From CAUPWF01 sp036656795 (GTDB lineage Bacteria > Bacillota > Clostridia > Lachnospirales > Lachnospiraceae), in contig JAVXHR010000004.1 of the NCBI GenBank assembly GCA_036656795.1, positions 45,884 through 109,883 on the forward strand: 64,000 nucleotides of DNA. The letters run 5' to 3'. Shown piece by piece: positions 1 to 8,040 of this stretch. Numbering within the stretch: position 1 is the stretch's first letter; every line of letters begins with the position of its first letter. A program made the position numbers and the translations under genes. The notes under the pieces are model-generated. The model worked only from the letters and a program-made list of their open reading frames with translations. It was not told where the DNA came from and did not search any database.

Positions 1-320
1 AACATCTTGATCCATTGTTCACAATCCCCTGATCTAAGGTTTTCTTTGTATGCCAACTCTCTTGCCCGTGCATCTGTTACCCACACCGGCTCTACCTCCG
101 GAAGTATTGAAAGAATCCGATTTGCTTCTTTTGGTGTAATCATCTCACGCATCAATATGTTTGTATTATCAACAGCTCTATATATTTTGCCACCATTGTT
201 GTCCATGGGACTTAGTACGTAGTATAGGCCTTTTAATCCACCTATATCCGGTGTGCATATATCATCAATCTTACAGATACCAATCTTTCCATACATAATA
301 TAACTATCTTTCTGAAACAT
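1..320 (-). CDS. CarD-like transcriptional regulator (3' end beyond window)
   Basis: An ATG at 318-320 on the minus strand follows an AGGAG site about 7 bases upstream, and the frame stays open for 106 codons to the window edge. The protein starts MFQKDSYIMYGKIGICKI and continues with GGLKGLYYVLSP, then MITPKEANRILSILPEVEP and a basic/acidic stretch with SGDCEQW. This is the layout of the CarD/CdnL/TRCF RNA-polymerase-interacting domain followed by the start of a helical C-terminal part. Family members bind the RNA polymerase beta subunit and influence open-complex stability; the role here is inferred. It is the first gene of its own unit, with a TATAAT box upstream. The 3' end is not in the window. 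Confidence 0.72.
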   Translation of the reverse strand, partial: MFQKDSYIMYGKIGICKIDDICTPDIGGLKGLYYVLSPMDNNGGKIYRAVDNTNILMREMITPKEANRILSILPEVEPVWVTDARARELAYKENLRSGDCEQWIKM

Positions 321-356
321 TCCATTCTCCTTTCTCTGAAGAAGTACTTTGTACCT

Positions 357-386
357 ATTATAGCACCTTTTGACACCAAACGGTAA
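357..386 (-). promoter_or_regulatory. Probable promoter of the CarD-like gene
   Basis: On the minus strand TATAAT (357-362) lies 18 bases downstream of TTACCG (381-386). The -10 is perfect and the -35 is weak. It sits about 37 bases upstream of the CarD-like ATG. Confidence 0.45.
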
Positions 387-418
387 GTTCTTTTTGATAT
401 GGGTTCTTTGTAACCATG

Positions 419-449
419 AAAAAAGACGTATATCTTCATCATATACGCC
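419..449 (-). terminator. Terminator of tmRNA
   Basis: On the minus strand a 9-bp stem (GGCGTATAT with ATATACGTC, one G-U pair, 7-base loop) is followed by six T residues. It begins a few bases after the 3' end of the tmRNA. Confidence 0.7.
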
Positions 450-452
450 CAA

Positions 453-791
453 TGGAGTAGACGAGAGTCGAACTCGTGTCCAAAAGTTTATCCCATGTTC
501 TTCTTCTATCATAGTCAGTTTTTTTACATTCCCTCTATTACACGCGAACTAACACGCTGGTAACTTCAGTAGCTTCATTATACGACTACCGGCTCAAAGC
601 TTTGCCAATATCGTTTCTCACAAAGTCGGCGCCAGATTCTTAAAGTGTGAGTGCTCTAAGGCTGACGAGCAGCAACTAGGCTGCTAACGCTAAATTTTCG
701 TCTGCGTTTAATTTTAAGTTTGCGATTTGACGCATCTTCCTGCGGATAGCTTCACCATCTTCAAAACCCCTGTCGAAACCTTTACTACCCC
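453..791 (-). ncRNA. ssrA: Transfer-messenger RNA (tmRNA)
   Basis: The transcript starts GGGGTAG and ends CTACTCC plus discriminator A, giving a 7-bp acceptor stem with one G-U pair. The T-arm GACGAGTTCGACTCTCGTC is clear. A tag reading frame, ANLKLNADENLALAA followed by TAG, lies about a third of the way in and has the usual degradation-tag end. CCA is not encoded. tmRNA rescues ribosomes stalled on broken mRNAs and marks the product for proteolysis. smpB and rnr, its protein partners, lie directly upstream on the same strand. Confidence 0.95.
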
Positions 792-828
792 TTAAAGGTA
801 TTCCTCACAATTGTAAGGCTCTTATAGT

Positions 829-1062
829 CTAACATATTCCAAGAATTTCTGCCAGTACTTCTACAATAATTTCATTAGTACAAGACTTTGTATATCCTAA
901 CATATGCAACGATATCTCATCTTGCTTTTGTGCTTCTGTCAATTGGTCATTATGTTTAGTTGTATCAATTAATTGAATTAGTTGTGGTGTTAACTCCTCA
1001 TAGATCTCCGCTGTTGTCTCCGTTACTAATTGATGTAATGCATCTTTTGTGGTTGGTACCAT
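829..1062 (-). CDS. Small acidic protein of unknown function between smpB and ssrA
   Basis: A 77-residue ORF with a very strong ribosome site (AGGAGGTGG, 5-6 bases before ATG), starting 11 bases after the smpB stop, so probably translated from the smpB transcript. The protein is hydrophilic and helical-looking (MVPTTKDALHQLVTETTAEI, then LTPQLIQLIDTTKHNDQLTE), with two cysteines near the C-terminus, one of them the last residue. I see no signal peptide, membrane segment or known motif. Its place between two ribosome-rescue components hints at a link, but nothing in the protein shows that function. The good ribosome site is the main reason to call it real. Confidence 0.6.
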   Translation of the reverse strand: MVPTTKDALHQLVTETTAEIYEELTPQLIQLIDTTKHNDQLTEAQKQDEISLHMLGYTKSCTNEIIVEVLAEILGIC

Positions 1063-1073
1063 AGGGCCACCTC

Positions 1074-1541
1074 CTATCCTAGATTCTTCACTTTAAAGTC
1101 TCGTTGCGCCTCTCGTTTCTGGTCTTTCTTGGCAATATCTTCACGCTTATCATATAGCTTTTTCCCCTTGGCAAGACCAATCTCTACTTTTACAAGGCTT
1201 CCTTGAAAATATACTTTCAAAGGAACTAATGTCATGCCCTGTTCTTTCATCTTACTTTCCAATTTTCGAATCTCCGCCTTGTGTAATAATAATTTCTTTA
1301 CTCTCAATGGGTCTTTATTAAATATATTTCCTTTTTCATAAGGACTTACATGCATTCCATAGATATACATCTCGCCATGTTCAATGCGCACAAATGCCTC
1401 TTTGATACTGCCTTTTCCCATGCGTAATGATTTCACTTCTGTTCCGTGTAATGAGATTCCCGCTTCATAATTCTCCAAGATAAAAAAATCGTGATATGCT
1501 TTTTTATTATTCGCAATTAATTTCCCCGGTGTCTTTGCCAT
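1074..1541 (-). CDS. smpB: SsrA-binding protein SmpB
   Basis: A 155-residue protein with the SmpB OB-fold signature: IANNKKAYHDFFILENYEAGISL, then GTEVKSLRMGKGSIKEAF, the VSPYEKGN motif, and a basic C-terminal tail ending KKDQKREAQRDFKVKNLG. SmpB binds the tRNA-like domain of tmRNA and places it in the ribosomal A site; the basic tail enters the empty mRNA channel. I chose the ATG at 1541 because GGAGGAG lies 7 bases upstream; a TTG two codons earlier is too close to that site. The start lies within the 3' end of rnr (35-base overlap), so translation is probably coupled. Confidence 0.93.
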   Translation of the reverse strand: MAKTPGKLIANNKKAYHDFFILENYEAGISLHGTEVKSLRMGKGSIKEAFVRIEHGEMYIYGMHVSPYEKGNIFNKDPLRVKKLLLHKAEIRKLESKMKEQGMTLVPLKVYFQGSLVKVEIGLAKGKKLYDKREDIAKKDQKREAQRDFKVKNLG

Positions 1542-3672
1542 CTTCAAACTCCTCCTTTGCTATCTCAAAATCAATCGTTCGCTGCATGTGGTCAGTTCCA
1601 AGGACTTTTACACAGATTGCTTCTCCAAGCTTATATACATGTCCCAGATGTTCTCCTACCATCTCATAACGTTCTTCGTAATAGTTATAGTGATCATCTT
1701 TCATATTCGTCACATGAACCAGTCCCTCAATTGTATTGGATAATTCTACATAAATTCCCCATTTGGTAATGCTTGATATGACTCCTTGGAATATCTCTCC
1801 AATGTGAGCATCCATATATTCAACTTTTTTCAGTTTAATTGTTTCTCGCTCTGCTTCTTCTGCACGACGTTCCGTCTCACTGGCATGTTTCGTTACTTCC
1901 GGTAGAATTTTCCCATAATGTGCAATCCGTGAATCATTCATACGTCCTCGTAGATTCTCTTTAATAATCCGATGAATCTGCAAATCAGGATATCGGCGAA
2001 TAGGTGATGTAAAATGCGTATAGTACGTGGTTGCAAGTCCAAAATGTCCTGTATTCTCCTGAGTATATCGGGCCTGCTTCATAGAACGAAGTGCCAGTCT
2101 ACTAATGAGCGCTTCTTCATTGGTATCTTCCACTGTACTCAATAATTTTTGAATCTCTTTTGGTCGAATTTCATTGGGACCAATATGCATGGAATATCCG
2201 AAATTATTGATAAATATTGCTAGTTTCTTAATCTTTTCTTCATCAGGTGCTTCATGGGTACGATATACAAATGGTAACTCCTGCCAGAAATAATCTTCCG
2301 CTACGGTTTCATTTGCAAGTAACATAAAATCTTCTATAATCTTGGTTGCTATGTTTCTATCATAAGGTTCAATATTGATTGGTTTTCCTTTCTCATCTAG
2401 GATCATCTTGGTCTCCGGAAAATCGAAATCAATAGATCCACGATTTTTTCGTTTCTTTCGTAAAATCCCGGCCAATTCTTCCATCAATTCAAACATCGGT
2501 ACCAATTTATGATATCGGGTTCTTTCCACAGTGTCTTGATCTGTCAAAATTTTCTTTACACTGGTATAAGTCATTCGTTCATCAACACAGATTACTGTTT
2601 CCGCAATCTGATGATCTGTCACTTCCCCTTTCGAATCAATGGTCATAATACAACTAAGTGCCAGACGATCTGCTCCTGCATTTAACGAACAGATTCCATT
2701 GGATAGTTTATGAGGCAGCATAGGAATTACGCGATCTACAAGATATACACTTGTCCCTCGCTCATAAGCTTCATGATCTAATGCACTGTTTTCCTGCACA
2801 TAATTTGTCACATCTGCAATGTGTACTCCCAGCTTATACTCTTCCCCTATCTTCGTAATTGAGATTGCATCGTCTAAATCTTTTGCATCTTCTCCATCAA
2901 TGGTAACCATCTCCCAATTGCGAAGATCCATACGTCCTGCCATGTCTGCACTACTTACTTCTTCCGATATACGTGCTACTTGGTTCATGACTTTTTCTCC
3001 AAATTCAACAGGTAACTCATATCCTTTTACTATGGACATAATATCGGTTCCCGGATCATTTTGATGACCAATAATTTCTACAATCTTACCCTCTGGTTTC
3101 TTATCTTGCCCACCGTAAGAAGTCAGTTCTACTACCACCTTATGTCCTGATACTGCCCCTTTTGAACGCTCTAATGGGATAAAAATATCCTGAATAAATC
3201 TTTGATTATCCGGAACCACAAACCCAAAATGTTTACTTTGTTGGTAAAGTCCCACTAAGTTTGTAGTACGATGTTCTAATATCTTGACTATCTTGCCCTC
3301 TTGTCGTCTTCCCTCAGGAGCACTTTTAATGACAACTTCTACTTGATCTCCATGAAATGCACCATTTCTATCATCTTCCGAAATAAAGATATCTTGGTCC
3401 GCATCTTCAATTATTACAAACCCAAAACCTCTGGCATTAGCTTGATACGTTCCTACCAGCCCTTTTGCCTCACCTTTAATATATTTTCCTTTTTGTGATA
3501 CGTATACCTTGCCTTCTGTTTCTAAAGAGTCCATCACTGCTTTAAGCTCACCACGTTGTTCTTTTGGAACCTGCAATAGAATTGCAAGCTCTTTCAACTT
3601 CATAGGAACATAGAATTCATCACAGATAAACTCGTAGATAACTTGTTTCCTTTTTTCAAATGTCTTGTCCAT
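1507..3672 (-). CDS. rnr: Ribonuclease R (3'-5' exoribonuclease)
   Basis: 721 residues, somewhat shorter than the Escherichia coli enzyme. Order: N-terminal winged-helix-like region (1-65), two cold-shock domains (about 70-215), RNB catalytic domain (about 245-570, with ITIDGEDAKDLDDAISI holding the metal-binding aspartates), and an S1 domain (about 630-710, GEIFQGVISSITKWGIYVEL). RNase R degrades structured RNA and, with tmRNA-SmpB, clears non-stop mRNAs. The lysine-rich tail seen in some relatives is short here because the 3' end is shared with smpB. AAGGAAA precedes the ATG. The order secG-rnr-smpB-ssrA is common in Firmicutes. Confidence 0.94.
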   Translation of the reverse strand: MDKTFEKRKQVIYEFICDEFYVPMKLKELAILLQVPKEQRGELKAVMDSLETEGKVYVSQKGKYIKGEAKGLVGTYQANARGFGFVIIEDADQDIFISEDDRNGAFHGDQVEVVIKSAPEGRRQEGKIVKILEHRTTNLVGLYQQSKHFGFVVPDNQRFIQDIFIPLERSKGAVSGHKVVVELTSYGGQDKKPEGKIVEIIGHQNDPGTDIMSIVKGYELPVEFGEKVMNQVARISEEVSSADMAGRMDLRNWEMVTIDGEDAKDLDDAISITKIGEEYKLGVHIADVTNYVQENSALDHEAYERGTSVYLVDRVIPMLPHKLSNGICSLNAGADRLALSCIMTIDSKGEVTDHQIAETVICVDERMTYTSVKKILTDQDTVERTRYHKLVPMFELMEELAGILRKKRKNRGSIDFDFPETKMILDEKGKPINIEPYDRNIATKIIEDFMLLANETVAEDYFWQELPFVYRTHEAPDEEKIKKLAIFINNFGYSMHIGPNEIRPKEIQKLLSTVEDTNEEALISRLALRSMKQARYTQENTGHFGLATTYYTHFTSPIRRYPDLQIHRIIKENLRGRMNDSRIAHYGKILPEVTKHASETERRAEEAERETIKLKKVEYMDAHIGEIFQGVISSITKWGIYVELSNTIEGLVHVTNMKDDHYNYYEERYEMVGEHLGHVYKLGEAICVKVLGTDHMQRTIDFEIAKEEFEDGKDTGEINCE

Positions 3673-3711
3673 TCTATTGATTTCCTTTCTTGTATCTAAT
3701 TATGAATAATA

Positions 3712-3742
3712 TAAAGGAACACTCTATCTTATAGAGTGTTCC
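3712..3742 (-). terminator. Hairpin after secG
   Basis: A perfect 12-bp inverted repeat (GGAACACTCTAT, 3-base loop, ATAGAGTGTTCC) lies between secG and rnr. On the minus strand it is followed by TTTATATTATT, a broken T-run. It is probably a partial terminator or RNA-processing hairpin, since rnr follows on the same strand. Confidence 0.55.
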
Positions 3743-3765
3743 CGCGTGTACATTCTTCAGTCTTC

Positions 3766-4008
3766 TTAAGCAAATACTTTCAAATTAAGTACTGCCGCTA
3801 ACACGATAAATAAAATAGCCAAGAATTTTGTAGACTTGACCAAAGCACCTTCCATAGAACGTCCTTTGTTCTGACCCCAGTACGTATCAGCCGCTCCACT
3901 AATTGTTCCAAGCCCTGCCGACTTTCCTTCTTGAAGTAATACGATTGCTGTCAATGCGATACAGTCTATTGCAAATAAAATTGTAATTACTATTTTTAAA
4001 ATGTCCAT
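3766..4008 (-). CDS. secG: Preprotein translocase subunit SecG
   Basis: 80 residues with two hydrophobic segments (about 4-22 and 57-78) separated by a loop with the family motif LLQEGKSAGLGTISGAADTY. SecG is the small auxiliary subunit of the SecYEG channel and assists protein translocation. AGGAGGTGTAACG precedes the ATG. It lies between eno and rnr, a placement seen in many Firmicutes. Confidence 0.92.
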   Translation of the reverse strand: MDILKIVITILFAIDCIALTAIVLLQEGKSAGLGTISGAADTYWGQNKGRSMEGALVKSTKFLAILFIVLAAVLNLKVFA

Positions 4009-4083
4009 TACGTTACACCTCCTACGAATAAAACCATACTTATACTACCATGGTTTGAATGAAATGACAAGAGGTTTTTGTGT

Positions 4084-5382
4084 TTATAACCATGGATTTA
4101 CATACTCAGATATATCCCCTATCTTCTCTTCTATTCGAAGTAGTTGATTATATTTTGCCACTCGTTCCGATCTGCAAGGGGCTCCCGCCTTGATTTGTCC
4201 TGTGCGAAATGCTACCGCTAAGTCCGCAATAAAACTATCTTCTGTTTCCCCCGAACGATGAGAAACAATGGTATGATACCCTGCCTGTTTTGCCATTGTG
4301 ATAGCATTTATCGCTTCTGTCAGCGTTCCTATCTGATTCACTTTAATGAGGATTGCGTTAGCTACATGCTGTTCAATCCCTTTTTTCAATCGTCTTGTAT
4401 TGGTTACAAAAAGATCGTCCCCAACCAGTTGTATTTCTTGTCCCATACGAGTTGTTAATAACTCCCAACCGTCCCAGTCTTCTTCATCTAGTGGATCTTC
4501 AATAGATAAAATTGGATATTCACTAATTAAATCTTCATAATAGTCAATAAGCTCTTCTGTCGAGCGAGAAATCTTATGTCCATGCATCTTACCTTCTCCC
4601 TCAAAGGAATAGCGCCCCGTTTTTTTATCATATAGTTCAGTGGCCGCTACATCTAACGCAAAGCCTATCTGTGTTCCCTCTTGATATCCCGCCTCATGTA
4701 TAGCATCTACCATAAGTTGTAACGCTTCTTTTGCGTCCGGTAAATTTGGAGCAAATCCCCCTTCATCTCCTACTCCTGTATGAAGCCCTCTCTGTTGAAG
4801 TATCTTTTTTAATGCATGATAAGTTTCTGCACACATCTGCAATCCTTCTGCAAAGGTCGCTGCACCTATTGGCATAATCATAAATTCCTGTATATCAATT
4901 GTATTATCCGCATGTTTTCCACCATTCAAGATATTCATCATCGGTACTGGCATCTTGGTACTGTGAATACCACCTAGATATGCATACAAAGGCATGTGAA
5001 GTGCCTTTGCCGCAGTTCTTGCTACTGCCATTGAGATACCAAGTGTTGCATTTGCCCCCAGATAACTTTTATTAGAAGTTCTGTCTATCTTTAAAAGCAA
5101 TGAATCAATAAATGCTTGTTCATATATATTTACCCCTATAATTTCTCGCGCAATAATTGTATTTACATGGTCGACCGCTTTTTGTACGCCCATTCCACTA
5201 TATCGTTTTTCTTCATCTCTTAGTTCCACTGCCTCGTATTGACCTGTAGATGCTCCTGAGGGAACCGCTGCTCTCCCAAGATATTTCCCGTCCGCTAACA
5301 CTTCCACTTCTATCGTAGGATTTCCTCGTGAATCGAGAATTTCTCTTGCGTACACATCGGTAATTGGTAAAAAATTATACAT
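4084..5382 (-). CDS. eno: Enolase (phosphopyruvate hydratase)
   Basis: 432 residues. Near the N-terminus is AREILDSRGNPTIEVEV, and further on GASTGQYEAVELRD, GVGDEGGFAPN (general acid region), SIEDPLDEEDWDGW (metal ligands), LIKVNQIGT (catalytic lysine) and VSHRSGETED, the enolase signature. It converts 2-phosphoglycerate to phosphoenolpyruvate in glycolysis and needs magnesium. I prefer the second ATG (5380-5382): AAGGAGG ends 9 bases before it and abuts the first ATG with no spacer. All active-site motifs appear intact. Confidence 0.96.
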   Translation of the reverse strand: MYNFLPITDVYAREILDSRGNPTIEVEVLADGKYLGRAAVPSGASTGQYEAVELRDEEKRYSGMGVQKAVDHVNTIIAREIIGVNIYEQAFIDSLLLKIDRTSNKSYLGANATLGISMAVARTAAKALHMPLYAYLGGIHSTKMPVPMMNILNGGKHADNTIDIQEFMIMPIGAATFAEGLQMCAETYHALKKILQQRGLHTGVGDEGGFAPNLPDAKEALQLMVDAIHEAGYQEGTQIGFALDVAATELYDKKTGRYSFEGEGKMHGHKISRSTEELIDYYEDLISEYPILSIEDPLDEEDWDGWELLTTRMGQEIQLVGDDLFVTNTRRLKKGIEQHVANAILIKVNQIGTLTEAINAITMAKQAGYHTIVSHRSGETEDSFIADLAVAFRTGQIKAGAPCRSERVAKYNQLLRIEEKIGDISEYVNPWL

Positions 5383-5437
5383 ATTTCTCATCCTCCTTCA
5401 TGAATCCTATTATTACCCGAATTTATATTCTAATGCG

Positions 5438-5466
5438 TTGACTTTTTAGAATGATAGCGTTACAAT
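5438..5466 (+). promoter_or_regulatory. Promoter of the YitT-family gene
   Basis: TTGACT (5438-5443) and TACAAT (5461-5466) are separated by 17 bases, about 50 bases upstream of the start codon on the plus strand. Confidence 0.7.
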
Positions 5467-5515
5467 CGAATGGACTTAATTTAAACAAGTCAAAAAAATA
5501 ATGAGGAATTTATCA

Positions 5516-6358
5516 ATGAAAGCAAAATTAAAAACTTTTTTTACACTGACAATTAGTATCTTAATCATGGCTTTTGGAGTCTATTTTTTCAAGTTTGCCA
5601 ACAACTTTGCTTTTGGTGGAATTACCGGACTTGCCATTATTGTTTCTCAGACAGGCCTTGTATCTGCAAGTGATTTTAACTTTGTAGTGAGCATGTTGTT
5701 ATTATTGTTGGGGTTTTTATTTTTAGGAAGAAAATTTGGATTAAAAACAGCTTATTGCAGTACACTTCTATCTGTTGGAATCTCCGTATTATCACGCATG
5801 TTTCCTATGGCACATCCATTAACCGATCAGCCTATGTTGGAACTTGTATTTGCAATTGCACTTCCATCTTTTGCATCTGCAATTCTATTTAATGTTGGTG
5901 CTTCCAGTGGTGGTACCGATATTATTGCAATGATTCTCAAGAAATATACCAGCGTCAATATCGGCCGGGCACTTTTAATTACTAATGTTTTTATTACTGT
6001 TGCCAGTATATTTGTGCTAGATACGAAAACAGCGCTTTACTCATTTGTAGGATTAGCTATTAGCTCTTTTATGATTGATAACTTTATCGAAGGCTTTAAT
6101 CTTTCCAAATACTTCAATGTAGTCTGTAGTGACCCTGACCCCATCTGTGATTTTATTGTAAACGAACTGCATCGTGGTGCTACCATATGTGATGCACGAG
6201 GTGCATTCTCAGGAGAGCCCAAGTATATTGTCTATACTGCTTTGAATCGTCCACAGGCAATTAAATTAAGAAACTTTATTAAACAACAAGACCCTGAAGC
6301 CTTTATCTTGATTTCCAATACCAGTGAAATCATCGGAAAGGGATTCCACAATGTATAA
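5516..6358 (+). CDS. YitT family membrane protein (DUF161/DUF2179)
   Basis: 280 residues. The first half has about five hydrophobic segments (from LTISILIMAFGVYFF to FVGLAISSFMIDNF) with the family motif FGGITGLAIIVSQ and ASSGGTDIIAMILKKY. The last 80 residues form the soluble DUF2179 domain (CDARGAFSGEPKYIVYTALN). The biochemical role of YitT proteins is not settled. I chose the ATG at 5516 because GAGGAA lies 7 bases upstream; an in-frame ATG at 5501 has no ribosome site. It is a single-gene unit with its own promoter and terminator. Confidence 0.88.
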   Translation: MKAKLKTFFTLTISILIMAFGVYFFKFANNFAFGGITGLAIIVSQTGLVSASDFNFVVSMLLLLLGFLFLGRKFGLKTAYCSTLLSVGISVLSRMFPMAHPLTDQPMLELVFAIALPSFASAILFNVGASSGGTDIIAMILKKYTSVNIGRALLITNVFITVASIFVLDTKTALYSFVGLAISSFMIDNFIEGFNLSKYFNVVCSDPDPICDFIVNELHRGATICDARGAFSGEPKYIVYTALNRPQAIKLRNFIKQQDPEAFILISNTSEIIGKGFHNV

Positions 6359-6407
6359 CTTAATAAAAACTGTGCAGGAATAAGATCGTGAATTTCAAAT
6401 ATCTGTC

Positions 6408-6443
6408 TGCATCAAAAAAGGACATGTTGCCATGTCCTTTTTA
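6408..6443 (+). terminator. Bidirectional terminator
   Basis: A GGACATG-TTGC-CATGTCC stem is flanked by A and T runs on both sides, between the convergent YitT and FAD-oxidoreductase genes. It can end transcription from either strand. Confidence 0.85.
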
Positions 6444-6451
6444 ATTTTCTG

Positions 6452-7855
6452 TTATGTCGTGCGTGGTTCCAACTGTCGTCCCATAAGCACTCCCATAACT
6501 GATGCCATCATCAATCCTCTGGTCCAGCCACTGGAATCTCCCAGACAATGAAGTCCTTTAATATTTGTATTAAAATCAGTATCCATCTTTACTTTATTAC
6601 TATAAAACTTGAGCTCCGGTGAATATAGTAAGGTTTCCGTCCCGGCAAATCCCGGCACTACATGGTCTACAGCCTGTATAAAATTAATGATATTTATCAT
6701 CGCTCTATATGGCATAGCTGCCGTAATATCCCCTGCTACCGCATCCGGCAGTGTTGGTTTTAGATTGGATTGACTTAGTTCTTTCTCCCATGTTCTCTTA
6801 CCATCTAGGATATCTCCATATCGTTGTACTAAGATATGCCCCGCACCTAACATATTTGTTAATTCTCCAATCTTCTGTGCATATTCAATTGGTTGATTAA
6901 ACGGCTCTGTAAAATTATGAGAACACAGAATCGCCAAATTAGTATTATTAGATTTTAATTCTTTATAAGAATGTCCATTTACCACTGCTAGATCATTGTC
7001 ATAATTTTCCTGACTTACAAATCCACCCGGATTCTGGCAAAATGTACGTACCTTATTCTTAAACGGATTGGGATATCCGATTAATTTAGATTCATACAAT
7101 ACGTTATTTACATCTTCCATAATTTCATTTCTAACTTCTACACGTACCCCGATATCAACAGTTCCCGGTTTATGTGCAATCTCATATTTTGCACAGATTC
7201 GCTCCAGCCAATCTGCCCCTCTTCGTCCTGTGGCAATAATCACATTCTCCGCTAGAATTTCTTCCTGGGATTTTGCTCCGTTCGTAGGTTCGACAATCAC
7301 ACCCTTACAGATGGTATCCTGTAAGATAAGATCAGAACATTGATATCCAAATTTAATCTCAATCCCTGCTTGAATTAGATATTCTTGAATGGAATAATAT
7401 ATCTCCTGAGCCTTTTCTGTTCCAAGATGTCTAATTGGGCAATCTACAAGTTTTAGTCCTGCTTGAATTGCTCTTTTCCGAATATCTTTTACTTTTTCCC
7501 CTTGGTTAAGCCCTTCAATATGCGCATCTGCTCCAAATTCGAGATATATCCGATCTGTATAATCGATCATCTCTTGGGCAAAGTCTGCTCCAATCAATTC
7601 TGGAAGCTCTCCCCCCACTTCGTAACTGAGAGATAATTTCCCATCTGAAAATGCTCCTGCACCTGAAAACCCCGTTGTAATATTACAAGGTTTACAATTC
7701 ACACATTTCTTTGTTGTTACTTTGGGGCATCTCCTATCTTGAATCCTGCTCCCTTTTTCTATCATAAGAATCTTTTGCTTACTTTTGTTTCGGACCATTT
7801 CTAACGCTGTAAATATACCTGCCGGTCCGGCTCCAATAATGATTACATCATACAT
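6452..7855 (-). CDS. FAD-dependent oxidoreductase (COG2509-like)
   Basis: 467 residues. It opens with the dinucleotide-binding motif VIIIGAGPAGIFTALEM, followed by MIEKGS. A cysteine-rich stretch (RRCPKVTTKKCVNCKPC) then leads into GFSGAGAFSDGKLSLS, and a second nucleotide-binding segment NVIIATGRRGADWL. This resembles the uncharacterised FAD-dependent dehydrogenases whose members carry the same cysteines. The C-terminus has GLHCLGDSSGWTRGLMMASV, a typical FAD-contact segment. The substrate is unknown. AAGGAGGAAACAAG precedes the ATG at 7855; the longer upstream frame has no ribosome site. A promoter and a possible attenuator leader lie upstream. Confidence 0.85.
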   Translation of the reverse strand: MYDVIIIGAGPAGIFTALEMVRNKSKQKILMIEKGSRIQDRRCPKVTTKKCVNCKPCNITTGFSGAGAFSDGKLSLSYEVGGELPELIGADFAQEMIDYTDRIYLEFGADAHIEGLNQGEKVKDIRKRAIQAGLKLVDCPIRHLGTEKAQEIYYSIQEYLIQAGIEIKFGYQCSDLILQDTICKGVIVEPTNGAKSQEEILAENVIIATGRRGADWLERICAKYEIAHKPGTVDIGVRVEVRNEIMEDVNNVLYESKLIGYPNPFKNKVRTFCQNPGGFVSQENYDNDLAVVNGHSYKELKSNNTNLAILCSHNFTEPFNQPIEYAQKIGELTNMLGAGHILVQRYGDILDGKRTWEKELSQSNLKPTLPDAVAGDITAAMPYRAMINIINFIQAVDHVVPGFAGTETLLYSPELKFYSNKVKMDTDFNTNIKGLHCLGDSSGWTRGLMMASVMGVLMGRQLEPRTT

Positions 7856-7878
7856 CTTGTTTCCTCCTTTTGGACAAT

Positions 7879-7998
7879 AAAAAATACCAACTCCCACTCA
7901 AAATAGTATAGAGACTCCTTAACGGAAAACCTATAGTCAACTGATGCGGCAGTTGGTAGAAACATTCAACCATTCTTTGAATTTATATACGTATATCC
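7879..7998 (-). promoter_or_regulatory. Candidate attenuator leader of the FAD oxidoreductase gene
   Basis: In the roughly 140-base leader two mutually exclusive stems can form. One pairs CAACTG (7955-7950) with CAGTTG (7943-7938). The other pairs TACCAACT (7958-7951) with AGTTGGTA (7892-7885), directly followed by six T residues, which looks like an intrinsic terminator. The ribosome site begins about 10 bases further on. It has no T-box consensus and I recognise no known riboswitch class. The long, about 58-base, loop of the terminator stem is a weakness. Confidence 0.4.
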
Positions 7999-8004
7999 TC
8001 TATA

Positions 8005-8033
8005 ATAGTACATGATGATATGGTCCGGGTCAA
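8005..8033 (-). promoter_or_regulatory. Promoter of the FAD oxidoreductase gene
   Basis: On the minus strand TTGACC (8028-8033) and TACTAT (8005-8010) are 17 bases apart. They begin 8 bases after the glmM stop codon, so the downstream gene has its own start point and a leader of about 140 bases. Confidence 0.72.
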
Positions 8034-8040
8034 GTAATAT

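Noticed and set aside
7..222. Plus-strand 71-residue frame at the window start
   Set aside because: It is the antisense of the CarD-like gene, which has a good start, ribosome site and family motifs on the minus strand.
7879..7960. T-box leader before the FAD oxidoreductase
   Set aside because: No AAGGTGGTACCGCG-type element, no specifier stem, and the gene is not an aminoacyl-tRNA or amino-acid gene.
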